From Echinometra lucunter (lineage: Eukaryota; Echinodermata; Echinoidea; Camarodonta; Echinometridae): DNA of 64,000 nucleotides. The notes beneath the pieces were generated by a model. That model saw only the letters and a program-made list of their open reading frames with translations, had not been told where the DNA came from and ran no database searches. This document shows, one piece after another, positions 1 to 12,361 of the stretch (positions are counted from its first letter, which is position 1; each line of letters starts with the position of its first letter). Location of the stretch: assembly GCA_029962745.1 (NCBI GenBank), contig CM057165.1, positions 8,207,523-8,271,522 on the forward strand, written 5' to 3'. The translations under genes and the position numbers were made by a program.

Positions 1-1450
1 GCTTAGTTTTCGAAATCGTAATCATGGTTATAGGCCATGCAAACATAAAGTTTCTTTGGAAATAGTTGTTCACTTTACGGGAAGATTAAAATCATGAGAA
101 CGTCCTGTATTACATTAATTTCAAAATCGTCAAAGATTACGTAAATGATTTCAGCAACGGTGCACTATTGAAAAGGATGAACATGAAACTGGCAACATAA
201 AGCTATCATGTCGTGAATAATTCGGGAGTATGTAGAAAAGGGGATCACTTGGACTAAAGGAAAATGGAAAGAGATAGAATGCATATATCATATGGTATTT
301 AACTAATACCATATGATTTATAATGACCGTTCTTTTGCCACAATTGCCGATTGGCTCAAATGAACAGAAGTTTAGTGCAAGCCAATTCCTGTTTGGAAAT
401 TCTGGGAAGATTTGGGGCGTATATTTTTCACGGGTTAGAACTGGCTTGTTGAACTACGGTTATGTAAAGTATATAAACGCATTTTGTCCAAAAGTGCATT
501 TTAATAAGAAATTGAAAAACTTCACGGAGGAATGACATATCAGGAATTTTTCAAAAACTTTCAGGATACCATCTACCATTAAAATTAACGAAGGATCAAA
601 ACCAAGAATGACTTCATATTTGTATAATATGACATTGTTTTAAGTGTAAACATGGTAAATGCAATTCTGTAAATGTCGTTTTCATTTCTACCGAAAGGAA
701 GAAATAGACCCTTTCCAAATATATTTTCTTTATATTATAATTTTTGAAAAAGAAGGAAAAAAAGCACAATTGTGAATGTGAAGAGGGATGCATGCACTGA
801 AGTATGTGCACACAGCCTGCCCCAACAATTGATCAAAATGTGTGGTTCTTCCCATGGATACATCATGAAGTCGTACAAGGCGCCAAAACGATGTGGCACC
901 CATTCATACAGCGAAGGTTGTGCTCTTCCAATCTCGCGCCGAAAATAACACCCTTTAACTCAGCCGACATTAATATTCTCAATCACTACAATGCTGCCCG
1001 TCCATAACTCTCTCTTTCGATCTCTCTCTCTCTTCTTCTCTCCCTCCCCCCCCCCCCCCTCCCCCATACCTAATGCACTATTACACACTGTATTTCAGTT
1101 TCTTGCTGTTCATATTTCTCTCGTGTTCCCTTACTCCCCGCATCTCTCCAATTGCCTTTGTCCTCCTTCCGCCTCCTATAGCTCCATATAATTCCTGCTG
1201 GAGAAAACTCTACGTTCATAGAATGAAAAATGAGAGAGATAGAGAGGGAGTAGAATAGAGAGAGAGCGGTAGAGAGACTGAGAGGGAACGGAAACAGGGG
1301 AAGAGACAGAGAAAAGTAAAGTTAAAGAAACAAAAACAAAGGAGAACAGACTGTACTAAAAGACGTTAAAAACAAAGAGAGCAGAGGAAGAGAGAAAGTG
1401 ATACAGAGAGATAGAGAGAGATAGAGAAAAAGAAACAAAGAGAACAAGAG
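1..1450. other. Intergenic or intronic AT-rich DNA, no gene seen
   Basis: Open frames are short, overlap each other on both strands and lack splice signals that would make an exon convincing. A run of C lies at about 1048-1060, and purine-rich GA sequence begins near 1225, leading into the microsatellite that follows. Confidence 0.6.
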
Positions 1451-1471
1451 AGAGAGAGATGGAGAGAGTGG

Positions 1472-1532
<61 letters not shown>

Positions 1533-1536
1533 AGAT
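1451..1536. repeat. (GA)n microsatellite
   Basis: GA dinucleotides run with few interruptions, and almost purely from about 1476 to 1530. The low-complexity Ser/Leu and Arg/Glu frames read from it are artefacts of the dinucleotide repeat. Confidence 0.95.
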
Positions 1537-3030
1537 GAAATGGGTAGACAGTGCGCATTACAGTTTCAAAAGATCCAGTTGTCTGTTTGCGTTATATCAT
1601 AACGCGCGGTGTCTCGTCGGTTGTTTACTCACAGCCTAACACGGAACATCCCTCTGTCTCATGCGGTAGTATTCACTCCCCGAGAGAGTTTTTATGTTCA
1701 TATACAGTTGTTCGTTCCTGTTGCTACGAAAATTAGTGCTCATTTAACTCTTGCCATGCTTGCAAAGTTGTGCGCTGGACGACGTCTGGAAGATGAGGGG
1801 TTTTATGGAACACCCGCCACGCAGGATACCTCGGACGGTCAAGTGTTGCATTTTTAGAGGCATTTAAAAAATAGCGGATGTTGTGCGGTCATTGCGTTTA
1901 TTCGCAGTGCATCCAAAAGACGAACTCCAGACAACATTATTGTGCTTATGAAGATTTAGATTGATACATCTAGCTCTCCCACGTTTGCCAAAACATCGCT
2001 TACTCTGAATGCCTTCTGTTCCGTCGATGATGTAAGTTGTGTTGATGTTTCCCATAAATTTGATTAAGGATTTAATTGTATCTGTATCTTTCTGTTTTGT
2101 TGGAAATCTGCCTTACACCATTCCGGCGTTACATCTGGAGAAGTGCAATTTGGTCATCATCATCTTTCACGGATAATAATAATTTTACAGGAGTTGATTT
2201 AAATGATAGTGCCTAATTAACTGTTCTAGTACTTTACGAAATCGAATCCAGTGTTTGAATGGACAATTATGCTATGATAGTTACATGAGTATTTTTTACA
2301 GCGATTAAAAAAAAACCGAATAAGTGTTGCATTCTGCGCAGCTATGTTCCTCGGTCTCAGACGTCACATCCTGGTGTTCTGAAACATAACTGTCATGTAT
2401 TTGTAGCAGGACCGTCACATAGTCTCTACGGCACGAATGACTTTCATTTTTCCTCAGGGAGGGATAATATTTGATTGACAAAAATAATAAACATTCTTGA
2501 CAAGGAATTCAGCGGTGTGGGAAGCTACATCGCAATAGCGTTGATTCGGAACTTCCACGAATGATTAACGGTGAATTACATTCGACATTGATTATCTAGG
2601 CCATGAGCGGCCACAGTCAAAATGAATACACGAGGATAGCTAAACTTTCTGACTCTTGGAATGTCTGAAAATAAACTCGTCGACTGTCCCTTTGAGTATT
2701 CCAAAGGAATAGGCATGTATGCTGCCAGTCTGTCATATATTTGACAAGCAATGATGTAAAACACATGGGTTTATTGAGCCGTACTGAGGAATGTATTTGA
2801 TAATGAGGTTGCCATTAATCTCTGACCATGTATGTGTGTGTTGTCAAACCGAGCATGTTGTCTGTAACAAACTCCTGACGTATTCATCCACCAAATCCGT
2901 AGGACAAGGACTTCATCTGAGTGTACTGGAAATTTATGGGATATTTCCTAGCGAAGTGTTTAGCCTGCGCTGATTGGAAATCTTAAAAGAGGAAACTCAT
3001 TGAAAATTGTTAGATTAATTCAATTTTTAT
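1537..3030. other. Unique-looking non-coding DNA, no gene seen
   Basis: Mixed-composition sequence without long frames, clear repeats or RNA gene signals. If the exon at 3142 belongs to a gene starting here, this stretch could hold its promoter and 5' untranslated region, but no core promoter motif stands out. Confidence 0.4.
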
Positions 3031-3141
3031 GAAGGATGCTGAAGCTTCGCTAAAGCTACAGGAATATCGAAATAAGGATAGTAGTACCGCCCTAAGGCAT
3101 TATTTCGGAATTATCAGGGTCTACCAACAACAGCCATCATC

Positions 3142-3348
3142 ATGTTCCGCTTGGAGTCCTTACGGAAACAGAAGGAGGTGGCGAAACAGCGATCGAACCA
3201 AACGAAGAGTTCGCCTAAAAGGTCCTTCGCGAAGTTGTCGTTGTCGGAGACGCAAAAATCATCGATCTCGGAGGAACCACGGGGCGAGGAACTAGAAGGG
3301 ATTCCAGAGTTCATGGTGTATGACAATGACGTCTTTCAAGGATCTTCG
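3142..3348 (+). CDS. Candidate first coding exon, unknown protein
   Basis: A 69-codon open frame starts at ATG 3142 and runs exactly to a consensus splice donor: the last codon TCG is followed by GTAAGTACAG at 3349, giving a phase-0 intron. The peptide begins MFRLESLRKQKEVAKQ, then has a basic Ser/Lys-rich stretch (about residues 17-45) and an acidic segment (about 43-66) ending VYDNDVFQGSS. It looks disordered and basic-then-acidic, with no signal peptide or membrane segment. A possible splice acceptor (TTATCAG at about 3117) lies just upstream, so the exon may begin with some 5' UTR. A MITE sits 60 bases into the putative intron. I do not recognise the family and no second exon was identified. 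Codon composition here is richer in G and C than the surroundings, which favours real coding sequence, but the call rests on frame and donor only. Confidence 0.45.
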
Positions 3349-3409
3349 GTAAGTACAGGTTACACCCATTACACCCTAGTCTCTTGCGAGACCGATACGG
3401 GGTGGGGGG

Positions 3410-3689
3410 GTGTTTCACAAAGAGTTAAGTTTGAATTAGAAATCATGCGTAAGTGCCCAAATAATGCGTAAGTACAAAATCATGCGTAACTTCTTACCCA
3501 AAGAGCGATGGCTAGCCAACGTGAATCAGATCTAAGTTGGACTAAGTCGAATCAGATTTCCACTCAGTTCGGCTAAGTTGAATCAGATTTGCGCTATCAA
3601 AGTTGGACTAAGTTGGACCATGGAGGTGATTGGACTAAGCGAAATCGCAGACTAAGTTGGACCATTTAAGTAAGATCTTTGTGAAACAT
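3410..3689. mobile_element. MITE with TGTTTCACAAAGA inverted ends
   Basis: The ends are inverted copies: TGTTTCACAAAGAGTTAAGT at 3411 and, read on the minus strand, TGTTTCACAAAGATCTTACT ending at 3688. The interior repeats the words CTAAGTTGGAC and GAATCAGATTT several times. It encodes nothing. It lies in the putative intron after the exon at 3142-3348. No clear target-site duplication was found. Confidence 0.7.
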
Positions 3690-4039
3690 CTCCAGCCCGT
3701 CAGCAGACCGAGTAAAGTTTGAGGTAACCACCAATAACCTAAGATCAGTCGTCTTGGAAATGCTTGAAGTCAGTTTGGCGGCGTGGCATTGACATCTGAC
3801 TTGTTTCTCTATTTGATTTTTAAAAACAATTTTTTTTCCTACTTTTGGCTATTCAAGAAATTTCTTTTAAAAACCTTTGTCATTGTCCTCAAATGAAACT
3901 TACGTGATGGTGACCATAAAAATGGGTTCTACATCACGGACTGTGGTAGCTCTGCTGTAAAGGAACTCTTGAAGAATGGCACCATTGACGGATGCACCTG
4001 TGCTGGACAGTGTATGGCCTCATTTTGGTTGACCTTTCA

Positions 4040-4290
4040 GTGTCAGTTTAGGAATTTTCCTCTAGGGGGTGTTAGTCCATTTTAAATTTTGAGGGTATCC
4101 TCTAAAAAAAGGGTTCCTCAGCTTAAAACTTGTAGGGGGACATTTTTTTTTGGGGGGGGGGGAGAAGGGTAGACACACACCAAATATTTGCTCATAAGTA
4201 AAAAAAAAAAAAAAAAAAAAAAAGATGGGGTCCTCAGATTAAACTTTTGGAGGTACATACCCTATTGTGTGTCCCCCTGTCCCCCTGATT
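4040..4290. repeat. Degenerate G-rich interspersed repeat with poly(A) tract
   Basis: Contains two related lines of text, 'GGGTTCCTCAGCTTAAAAC' and 'GGGGTCCTCAGATTAAAC', separated by a G run (4151-4161) and a poly(A) run (4201-4223), and ends with CCCCCTGTCCCCCTG. A similar G/C-rich piece occurs near 62915-63045 in the opposite sense, so this is probably an old dispersed repeat of unknown class. Confidence 0.4.
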
Positions 4291-4603
4291 GACGCATAGG
4301 TTTGCCTGTTTTGTATAATTGTGTTTTATCTGGAAGAGAAAGTCTTTTCGAAATAATCAGAAAGACGTACCTGAAGACGATTTTTTTTTAAAGTTTAATA
4401 TTTGTGTTACTACATTATTGTTCCCAGCAGTTTTATTCCATGCTGACAATATTATTGTTTTTCTATCCAGCAAGTTTGTTTATTATTATTTTTTTTAAAC
4501 ATTAGTTATTTGCTTTAAGTCGAAGCGTGCATGCGTGTTTTTGTTTGTTTGTTTTTTTTTTGTTTTTTTTTTGGTGGCGTGCGCGCGTGCGTATGTGCAG
4601 TGG

Positions 4604-4655
4604 TATGTGAGAGAGAGAGAGCGAGAGAGAGAGAGAGAGAGAGAGCGAGAGTGAG
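4604..4655. repeat. (GA)n microsatellite
   Basis: Nearly pure GAGAGA run interrupted by single GC steps. It directly precedes the possible start codon at 4666. Confidence 0.9.
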
Positions 4656-4665
4656 TTCTCTTTCA

Positions 4666-4710
4666 ATGGATTCAAAGGACGCGGTGGAACAAGAGGTCAA
4701 GAACGAAAAG
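4666..4710 (+). CDS. Possible short first coding exon
   Basis: ATG at 4666 opens a 15-codon frame (MDSKDAVEQEVKNEK) that ends at AAG followed by GTAAGG, a good donor in phase 0. The peptide is very charged. Immediately upstream is a GA microsatellite, so it could be an alternative start exon of the same unit as the exon at 3142, or chance. No splice acceptor was seen in front of it. The frame also continues without a stop for a further ten codons beyond the donor, so splicing is not demanded by the sequence. Confidence 0.18.
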
Positions 4711-4719
4711 GTAAGGAAA

Positions 4720-6495
4720 ATTTCAGAACAAAGGAGTCGATCTTGAGAGGGAAAAAATTAATAAATAGAAAATAATGTTAGATAAGCCGAAAATAGCAAC
4801 TATGCATAAAAATAGGGATTTCCATTATCCACTCAATCAATATTCAGACGGAAATGAACTCTTACTATCTTTGAAAGTGGATCGATATCAAACTTCAATT
4901 TTATTAGTCTCTTGGTGAGCAGAAATAAGAAATGAAAAAGATGAAAGCGGAATAGGAGCTTGCAAAATTTGTTCACGGTGCCCGTGATGATTCAGACGGA
5001 GATATAGATGCAACCAATCAACCAAAAAAGGACAAATAGCGGAGAAAGGGAGGATGAGAGAAAGATAGAGGTGGAGAGAGAGAGAGAGAGAGAGTGACTG
5101 GGATGGAGAAAGTTATATATGTACAGCATCAAAGGTCATTGATAGTTGGAGCATTTGTCTAAGACAAACAATCTCCCAGTTAGCTTACTGCCTACACCGA
5201 ATTTATGAATATGATTTTCCTCCACTCGGCCCTAAATGAGTCATTTATATGCTCCCCTCTGCTATTCATTTCGAATCTTTTCAAGGCGGCTGACGGCCAT
5301 CTGAGAAAATTGAAATATTTACCAGGTCTTCGGTGTTGCCTGCATCCTTTCAACCGAGACACTGGCGAGGAAAAAGCGTTGACCTGAAGAAGGTCGTTGA
5401 CCCTTGTCAAAACACGTTCCGGGGCGCCATATTCATTACTGCAGGGTAGACCAATACAATTGCAACTTACACGAAGTTATGACAAATCGCGAGTGTTTTG
5501 TATTTCCTCTTGATAAGTTGGACTTGTGCATCTAAAGGCTTTGACCGATAAAATTCATATGTGAAGACATTTCTAATATTGATTTTTATTTTTTTCTTTC
5601 TGGGAAGTGATTGCATATATACAATTTTCATTCTGAGTTTTAACTTGCGGTAAAGATAAGGAAATGCATTCGCAGTCTATATTATTTATCAAAAGCAGGG
5701 AGGGGGAAAAGTTTAATCCTGTGGCAATTATTTCGCATTTCCAATCCGTATTTTGACTGTAATTATACAGTAAACTGTAATCACTTTTCTTGAACATATC
5801 TATAGCGGTATAAAATGTTATAACTGTGCCTAATACTGATCCCCTTTCTTAAAGCCGAATCAGATAACACTACGGCAATAGAAAGGACAAGAAAATAATC
5901 ATTCTATTCTGACTTTGGGATTCTATCTCCCTAAGATCATTTTAGAGACACAACGAAATTCACCCATCGTACACAACCATGATAACATTACTGGGATCAT
6001 AAAAAAATAATATAGATATTCAAAGCGTTCTTGAATCTAGAAAATAAGCATGTCACAAAACAGGAGTTATAATGTGGCGCCCTACTTTCTTCCTTTAAAG
6101 AAAATGTGGTAAAAGAAAACTTCTATTCCTGGAAAGCATGTATTCATGATTATAATCATCGCGCCTTTTCCAAAGCCATACATATTTCCCCTCACATACG
6201 AGTAAGCATAAATGGCTTTTTCATCTTCCGTATGAGGAAGTTTCTAATAATATGCGTTGCCTGAAGAGCGGTACTTCATTTACGACGGATCTCGAATGGA
6301 AATGTTTTCGGGCTGCGTATGATATAACTACTCGATAATTGTGTGATTGAATCGCCCCTTGGACATACCGGAGCAATATCTGACTCCCCTTAAAAGTTGA
6401 TAACGATAACTAGGGCATGGTGCATTAATGTTTCTCGTACCACCCTACTGTAGTGCCTCTCGAGCTTGTCAAGTACACCGATAAGGCTCGTGCTG
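4720..6495. other. Non-coding DNA with minor GA repeats
   Basis: A short GA tract lies at about 5077-5094. Frames on both strands at 5192-5410 are complementary shadows of each other and show no family resemblance. Nothing else was recognised. Confidence 0.5.
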
Positions 6496-6499
6496 CTTG

Positions 6500-6962
6500 T
6501 GCTATGTTCCCACTATCACGATTCGCGCCACGATTGAAATCGCGGTCTTAATCGTGGAGTAATCGTGGTGATCATATCAGGTCTCATCAGATCCTGAAGT
6601 CAATCTTGGCAATCGTGTTGTGTTGATCGTAGAAAAATTTTGGACGATTAAAACATTTTCTACGATTAATACGAACGTGATCATCGCATCAGATCGTATC
6701 AAAGCGCGACAGATCGCATCTTATCGTACTTTGAAATTGTGGTTATCGGAAACATCCTTGGAAAAGACCAACGCATTAAGCTCTGTTGGGATCGCAGGAT
6801 CTCCCGTGATCTGTGACGATTTGGAACCTTGCAGAAATGCCACCCAAGGGTACTAGAGGCAAGGAAGGAAAGGGTATCGCTGCCACAAACGTTCCACGAT
6901 CTCCTACGAATGGCCAATCGTGGCGTTCGTGACAAGTCGCACGACAGTGGGAACCTAGCATT
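6500..6962. mobile_element. ATCGTG-rich inverted-repeat element (MITE-like)
   Basis: The left end reads TGCTATGTTCCCACTATCAC from about 6500. The right end, read on the minus strand, starts TGCTAGGTTCCCACTGTCGT at 6960, so the ends are imperfect inverted repeats of some 40-45 bases. The interior has many copies of ATCGTG or its complement CACGAT at irregular spacing, which makes the element strongly self-complementary. The frames within it do not resemble any transposase, so it is probably non-autonomous. Confidence 0.65.
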
Positions 6963-6974
6963 AAAGACGCGACG

Positions 6975-8235
6975 AATTATTTGTACGGTTTCCATTAATC
7001 ATCATATTTACTTCTTGATTATTTGGATAGTTAAGATTGCTGCATAAATACTTGATTATTAAATACTTGAGTATTCCAACAAGATTATTCTTTGCAAGGA
7101 ATGAGGTTTTTGTTGTATTTTCTTGTTAAAAGTGAAGGTTGAGTCATACTGAGTTCCGGAGAATTCAATCCTCTAAAATAATCTTCTTGATGCATCCAAA
7201 AGGTGGAAGATAAAATGCTTAATAATTCAGTTATGAAAGTCATGATATGTTGTTTTGTATTTTGTTTAAAATTATTGTGCGCTTCCTCTAATTGCTCACA
7301 TTTTTTTATTTTCATTATCAATTACAGTCTAAGAAAATATACGGTAAAGCTTTATTCCTTGTAAATTTGATCCAATATATACTTATGTTCAATAATTTTA
7401 TGAGATAATTCTATACGTGGCGCAAGTGTTCGATTCCCACATTTTGTGCGATTGACGTGATATTGTGCAAGCACCTTGTATTTTTTTCACTTCCGAGAAG
7501 AATTATCCTGTAAAATTAGTTGCATTTCATGTCGTTGATATTTTTTGAAAACTCTAGTAAAATTTGTCGCCGCATTTCTGTAGGTTCCATACATATTTGA
7601 AAACAGTAAATCATTTAGGAGAATTTACTTTGAAAGTAACTAGTTCAGTAACACAATGAATTATTTCGGGGTGATAACTTATAGGGCGTACCAGTTTAGT
7701 GAAAACAATGAATTATTTAGAGGTTTTTGTTTTGGAAGACTGAGATATGGTTTATATTTTAATTGAGGAAAGATACCAATTAATGCTGCTGTTGTGTCTC
7801 CATTATCATCTATGATTGATATTTTAGGTCTGTCTTGGCATTTTCTGCAGCCGAACAACTTTAGCAGCAGGGATGCTGAAAACAAAACAAAACAAAAACA
7901 CATGAATACAAAACAAAACAAAAACAAACAAAACAAAAACACGAAGTGAACCAAGGTGCCAAAATACCATGGGTTTTTCATATGCTCAGCAACAAGAGGA
8001 GGTGTTCGACGCCACAGGGCCTCTTTTTTGGCGCATCTCTTAAATATTTTACATGGTTTGTTCAAGTAAACACTTAGTATTCACCAAACTTGTTTTCTCG
8101 AGATCTTCTGTGTATAAGTCACTCTGTTGTTGTTGTTGTTTTTAATCGTAACATTTTGATTGTCATCTTGGCCTTGTGATGATTATGAAGGTAATGTTAT
8201 TCGATTTCATGTTTCTCATGCATGTGATATTAGTA
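6975..8235. other. AT-rich non-coding DNA
   Basis: Includes a CAAAA-type simple stretch at about 7877-7942. The minus-strand frame across 7679-8065 is low in complexity in its middle because of this tract and is not a credible gene. Confidence 0.5.
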
Positions 8236-8240
8236 TGTTA

Positions 8241-8923
8241 TGGAAATACCCACATGAAAGTCGACTTGAGATCTGGCCATCTCAAGTCGGCAGACCTCAA
8301 GTCGACAGCAGAACTCAGAAAATTTAAAAACAAATACAGTATAGGCCGAAATGTATGGCTAAATGTATGTTCAGTTATTGAACAGTTATTGAACAGCTAT
8401 TGCCTAGAGCTATTGTTTACGTCAAACAGTTGACTTGAACTCATTAATGGCTAGTATTTGGTAATTCATGGGTGTCTATTCTGTTTGAGAATTAATTTTT
8501 TGTAGGTGGGCGGGTGGAAGGGACGGGGAACAGATGAAAATGATCCATTTTGTCAACGTTCACCTAGGGTTGCTTTTGAGGTCAATAAGCTAAACTGAAG
8601 TAACCAGTGGAAACCATCAGTTGACTTCAAGTTGTCAGATTTTCTTGTTTAGATTCAATTTAAAGTGTCCCCCATTTCATTTGGGGGGGGGCGGGTACAT
8701 CTTTGGTCAAAGTCATCGTTCATGTCAAACATTTCACTTGAAGTCATCAATGGCTAATATTTGGTAACCCAGGGGTATCGCTTCCATTTGGCTATAGTGA
8801 ACAGGCAGCTTTTACGGCCTGTACTGTATTTGCTAGTAAAATTTTCTAAGTTCCTTTGTCGACTTGACGTCTGCCGACTTGAGGTGACCGGATCTCAAGT
8901 CGACTTCCATGTGGGTATTTCCA
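8241..8923. mobile_element. Inverted-repeat element with GTCGACTTGAG hairpin ends
   Basis: The left end TGGAAATACCCACATGAAAG (8241) matches the right end read on the minus strand, TGGAAATACCCACATGGAAG (8923), and similarity continues for about 100-110 bases including AAATACAGTATAGGCC. Each end holds several GTCGACTTGA / TCAAGTCGAC words that fold locally. The interior carries an imperfect direct duplication of a segment with 'AATGGCTAGTATTTGGTAA' (8446) and 'AATGGCTAATATTTGGTAA' (8749). It encodes no protein and so is a non-autonomous DNA element. Confidence 0.75.
8371..8405 (+). repeat. Short tandem repeat, 14-base unit
   Basis: Three adjacent copies of a unit like CAGTTATTGAACAG, inside the inverted-repeat element. 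Likely a replication-slippage product. Confidence 0.6.
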
Positions 8924-9269
8924 TTGCTGCATATATATGTATATATATACATGTTAACCGAATCCAACCCCGTGCGAATCATTTACCAAGAATACAGCAA
9001 TTGCCTGCAAGCGTATGGAGAAAAAGAAGAAATCGATTACAAATGCAAAAACAGTCATACACTGTACATGATGTACAACACGACTTTGAAATGCGGCTGA
9101 CGTCTCACTGACTTCATATATTCCAAAATCAATCAAATGACACCATCTGAAATTTGCATTAACAATTGGTGAATGACTGTAACAAGTGTCTCTGGAAATG
9201 TCATTTACATTTTCTAAGGTCTTCTAAGAATTCCCCCCCCCCTCTCTCTCTCTCCCTCTTTCCTCTATT

Positions 9270-10440
9270 AAGCGGAGGGCCAAAAGCAGAAAAGGGGGGT
9301 TTCGTTCCACCATCTGTACAAACTAAGTAGACCATGCTCATTTTCAAGCTTAAAGCATAACACACAATATTCAAGAGGTCTACCTCAAAAAATTAGTAGC
9401 GAAAGCTTCCAAATCCAAGATGGCGTCCAAAATGGCCGCCATTTTGACGGAATTTGAATTTTTCAAGATAAAATTTGATAGAAACATCCAATTGCAACAA
9501 AATTGGTCTCATCTGAAAGAGAATTAAATTCCCTACAGTTTGATGCCATTTGTGAGTAATGTCAAAGTAATTCAGTCCAGATATTTAGTCGAAAAGTGTG
9601 TTTTTTGACATTTTTTCCCAAAAACTGAAAATTTGCAAAATGCATGATTTAGCATAAATCAAGAAAAAATTTAAGAATTGTCTTGAAACCTTCCAGAAAA
9701 CTTTCTTGATATTCAATAATCATCTTTGGAAATTAGAAAGCAATACCATTCTCCGTTCTAAAGTTATAATGTCTCAAACTTGAAAACTCATATTTCATAA
9801 GTTTATCTTCTTGCATATGCATGTGTTATATTCCCATAGACTATAATGCATTAACATGCATGTACCCTGTACAAAAGTGCAGACGTGGATTTTCGCTCTA
9901 CAAATCAAGAAGGCCATGCTTATATTTGTGCTTATTGACATGTTTGTAACTAAACTTGGATGATAGATGCCTTACACAAACTCCAGTGTTATTGGGGAGT
10001 CAAAGGTCATATATGTAGGTCAAAGGTCAAATGAGGTCAAATGTTAACATTTTCCGTGCATATTTCTACTGGGGTTGGTAACTTTAGAACCATAAGTCCA
10101 TTTGTAACCAAACTTGGATAGTAGATGCCTTTCAGGGATATAACTGGTATTTGAGGGTCAAAGGTCATGTATGTAGGTCAAAGGTCAAATGGTAAAATAT
10201 TCATGCATATTTCTACTGGGTTGGTAAGTTTAGAACCATAAGTCCATTTATAACAAAACTTGAATGGTAATTACCCTTTAAGGACCTCATTGTTATTTGG
10301 GGGTCAAAGGTCATGGGTGCAGGTCAAAGGTCAAAGGAGGTCAAATGTTAAACTTTCCTGCAATTTTCTATGGGGTTGATAGCTTTAGAACGATGACTCC
10401 AAACTTGGATGGTAGATGCCCTATACAGGGTGGCCCAGAA
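9270..10440 (+). repeat. Left arm of the foldback element
   Basis: The outer part contains AAGATGGCGTCC and AAAATGGCCGCCATTTT (9417-9447). The inner part (about 9950-10430) is a threefold tandem array of a unit of about 150 bases. Each unit has a line like AACTTGGATGGTAGATGCC, one or two AGGTCA direct repeats and TTCTACTGGGGTTGGTAA. Confidence 0.9.
9997..10343 (+). promoter_or_regulatory. Array of DR1-type AGGTCA motifs, left arm
   Basis: Perfect AGGTCA-A-AGGTCA repeats occur at 10017-10029, 10175-10187 and 10321-10333. GGGTCA-A-AGGTCA occurs at 10155-10167 and 10301-10313, and a one-mismatch copy at 9997-10009. A further AGGTCA at 10338 is spaced four bases from the previous one (DR4). DR1 is the known consensus for nuclear receptors such as HNF4, RXR heterodimers and COUP-TF. 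Seeing the motif is direct; binding or regulatory activity is inference. Confidence 0.6.
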
Positions 10441-12361
10441 AGAACGGAAAACCTGTGATCCTTAATTTCAGCGAGATTAATAATATAATGTGATAATTTT
10501 CATTTGGTTTGAAAGACAATTTTCTTTGAAAACGACAGTGATATTACATTTAATATTCCCAGGACTTATTTTAGACAACCACTAGGAAAACGGCATTTTC
10601 AAGAGTTTTCTCCCGTTTCTCCTTGATCGTACCATTTACTGGTTCAGTTCACCTGCATGGTGTCCCATCACCGTGTTTGAGTCCCTTGTTTTTAATACTT
10701 ATTAGAATAAAAACTAGAAACATTGGGATTGTGTCAAAGAATGCATTAGCCTCAACCCCACTTTGAGTTATGGATAATTGTATCCTGAACTTCTTTGATA
10801 AAATGATAAAGCAAAAATGGTAGGTATCAATACAGTAGGAACTTATTTGGGATTCCCCACGTGTCTGCATATACTGAATCGCTGTAAAACAAATATCTAC
10901 ATGCTGAGATGTCTGGAAATAGTATAAGGTACCTCTGAACCATACAAATACATCGTATTATTGATATATTCATCTTTTCCTTGAGGATTAAGCTTTTATC
11001 TTCATTGGCAACTTGAGTACTTAACAAATAAAGAAGGTTAATGGGAGAAATTCATGATTTGTAAACAAATTTGTTTACAAATTCACCTAGTGAAATTTTC
11101 AGCTCCCTGAAAAAATTAGAATAAGATTACAAAACATGAGAAAGTCCTTAAAATTAGCTCATTGGAAGTATGAGATGTAGAATGCTGCATCTACACTTTT
11201 TAATTGCCTGTTGCCATTAATATTATGTACAATTTATTAAAAGCACCAACATTTCAAAAACAGAAAGGTTACAAAACAGTCCTTTTTTGCCGTTTCCGAT
11301 TGCTACACGTATAAGAGACAGTGCAAAGGTACAATGTTGTATGTATTTGTATTTTAATTCTATTTTGTATTAACTGGTCCAATTTCTTCTGTTGATATTT
11401 GTATGCATGCACACTGTTAATTTTATGTATTTTTATGGATTTAATGGATTGACTTTTTTATGCCGCTGTTAAAATCAACTTAAAGTTAGCTGTCTAATTA
11501 AAATTTAGATGTATATAATTATGCTGAATAATAAACTGTAATATACAAATAATGAGTTTTTAGCTGAGAAATTAGACATTTTTTTAAAATTAATAATCAT
11601 ACTTATGATAGCTGATTATCTTGTGAAGTCATTTTGTACTAATTTATATTCAATTTATATAATACAATAACCACAACTGCACCAGATAAATCAAAGAACA
11701 CTTCCAATGAGTTGAAAAAATAACTTAATGACACTAGAATATTAAAGTGTTCTTTGAAAGAGTGCTCTCGCTGCCATTTTACCATATTTCTAGAGCTATT
11801 ATTTTCTTTCCATTAAATGTGACATGTGTAATTTGTAATTTCAAAGAATATAACACATTCAAAATTGTATAGCCATTATATATTGGCCGCACGAAACAAG
11901 ATGATAAGGACCATTTCATCTATCTATCATATATCTATTTACATAATGATATTGAAGCCTTTCCATCCCGGCGCTTTCTAATCCTACTCTCACTTTCACT
12001 AATTTCATGGGGGGGGGGGGTATGTAGAAAAACAATATTTTCCCACTAAATATAGAATAAATTGCATGGTAACTCAACACCCCTCATGAAGGACATTCAG
12101 TTGTAAAAAAAAATTCTTTTCATCTGAGACCTATTTAATTCCAATTTGAAGTTTCTAACAACTTTTATGATCTAAATATATTTTCTGCTTATGGCTCCCT
12201 GCTTATACGTGGAAGAGTCACAATGATTATGTCAACAACAAAATGAAAAGTTGTGAAAAAGAACATATGTACATGTATCTCATGCAAAGTTTGCATCCAT
12301 ATATTCAATATCAAATGATATAAACCTACAACCCAAGCCCCATAACATGTGGAATTGAGGT
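10441..12361. other. AT-rich spacer of the foldback element
   Basis: The left edge reads GGGTGGCCCAGAAAGAACGG, a phrase reminiscent of the terminal sequence of some DNA transposons, but the matching inverted end was not found at the right edge. Minus-strand frames at 10649-10870 and 10827-11027 are short and match no family I know. A G run lies at 12010-12019. No gene is supported. Confidence 0.5.

Noticed and set aside
6620..6995. Overlapping 78- and 98-residue frames on opposite strands
   Set aside because: Lie within or across the ATCGTG-rich inverted-repeat element and show no conserved motif.
10441..12361. Transposase gene inside the foldback spacer
   Set aside because: Frames are under 75 residues and show no DDE or other catalytic pattern.
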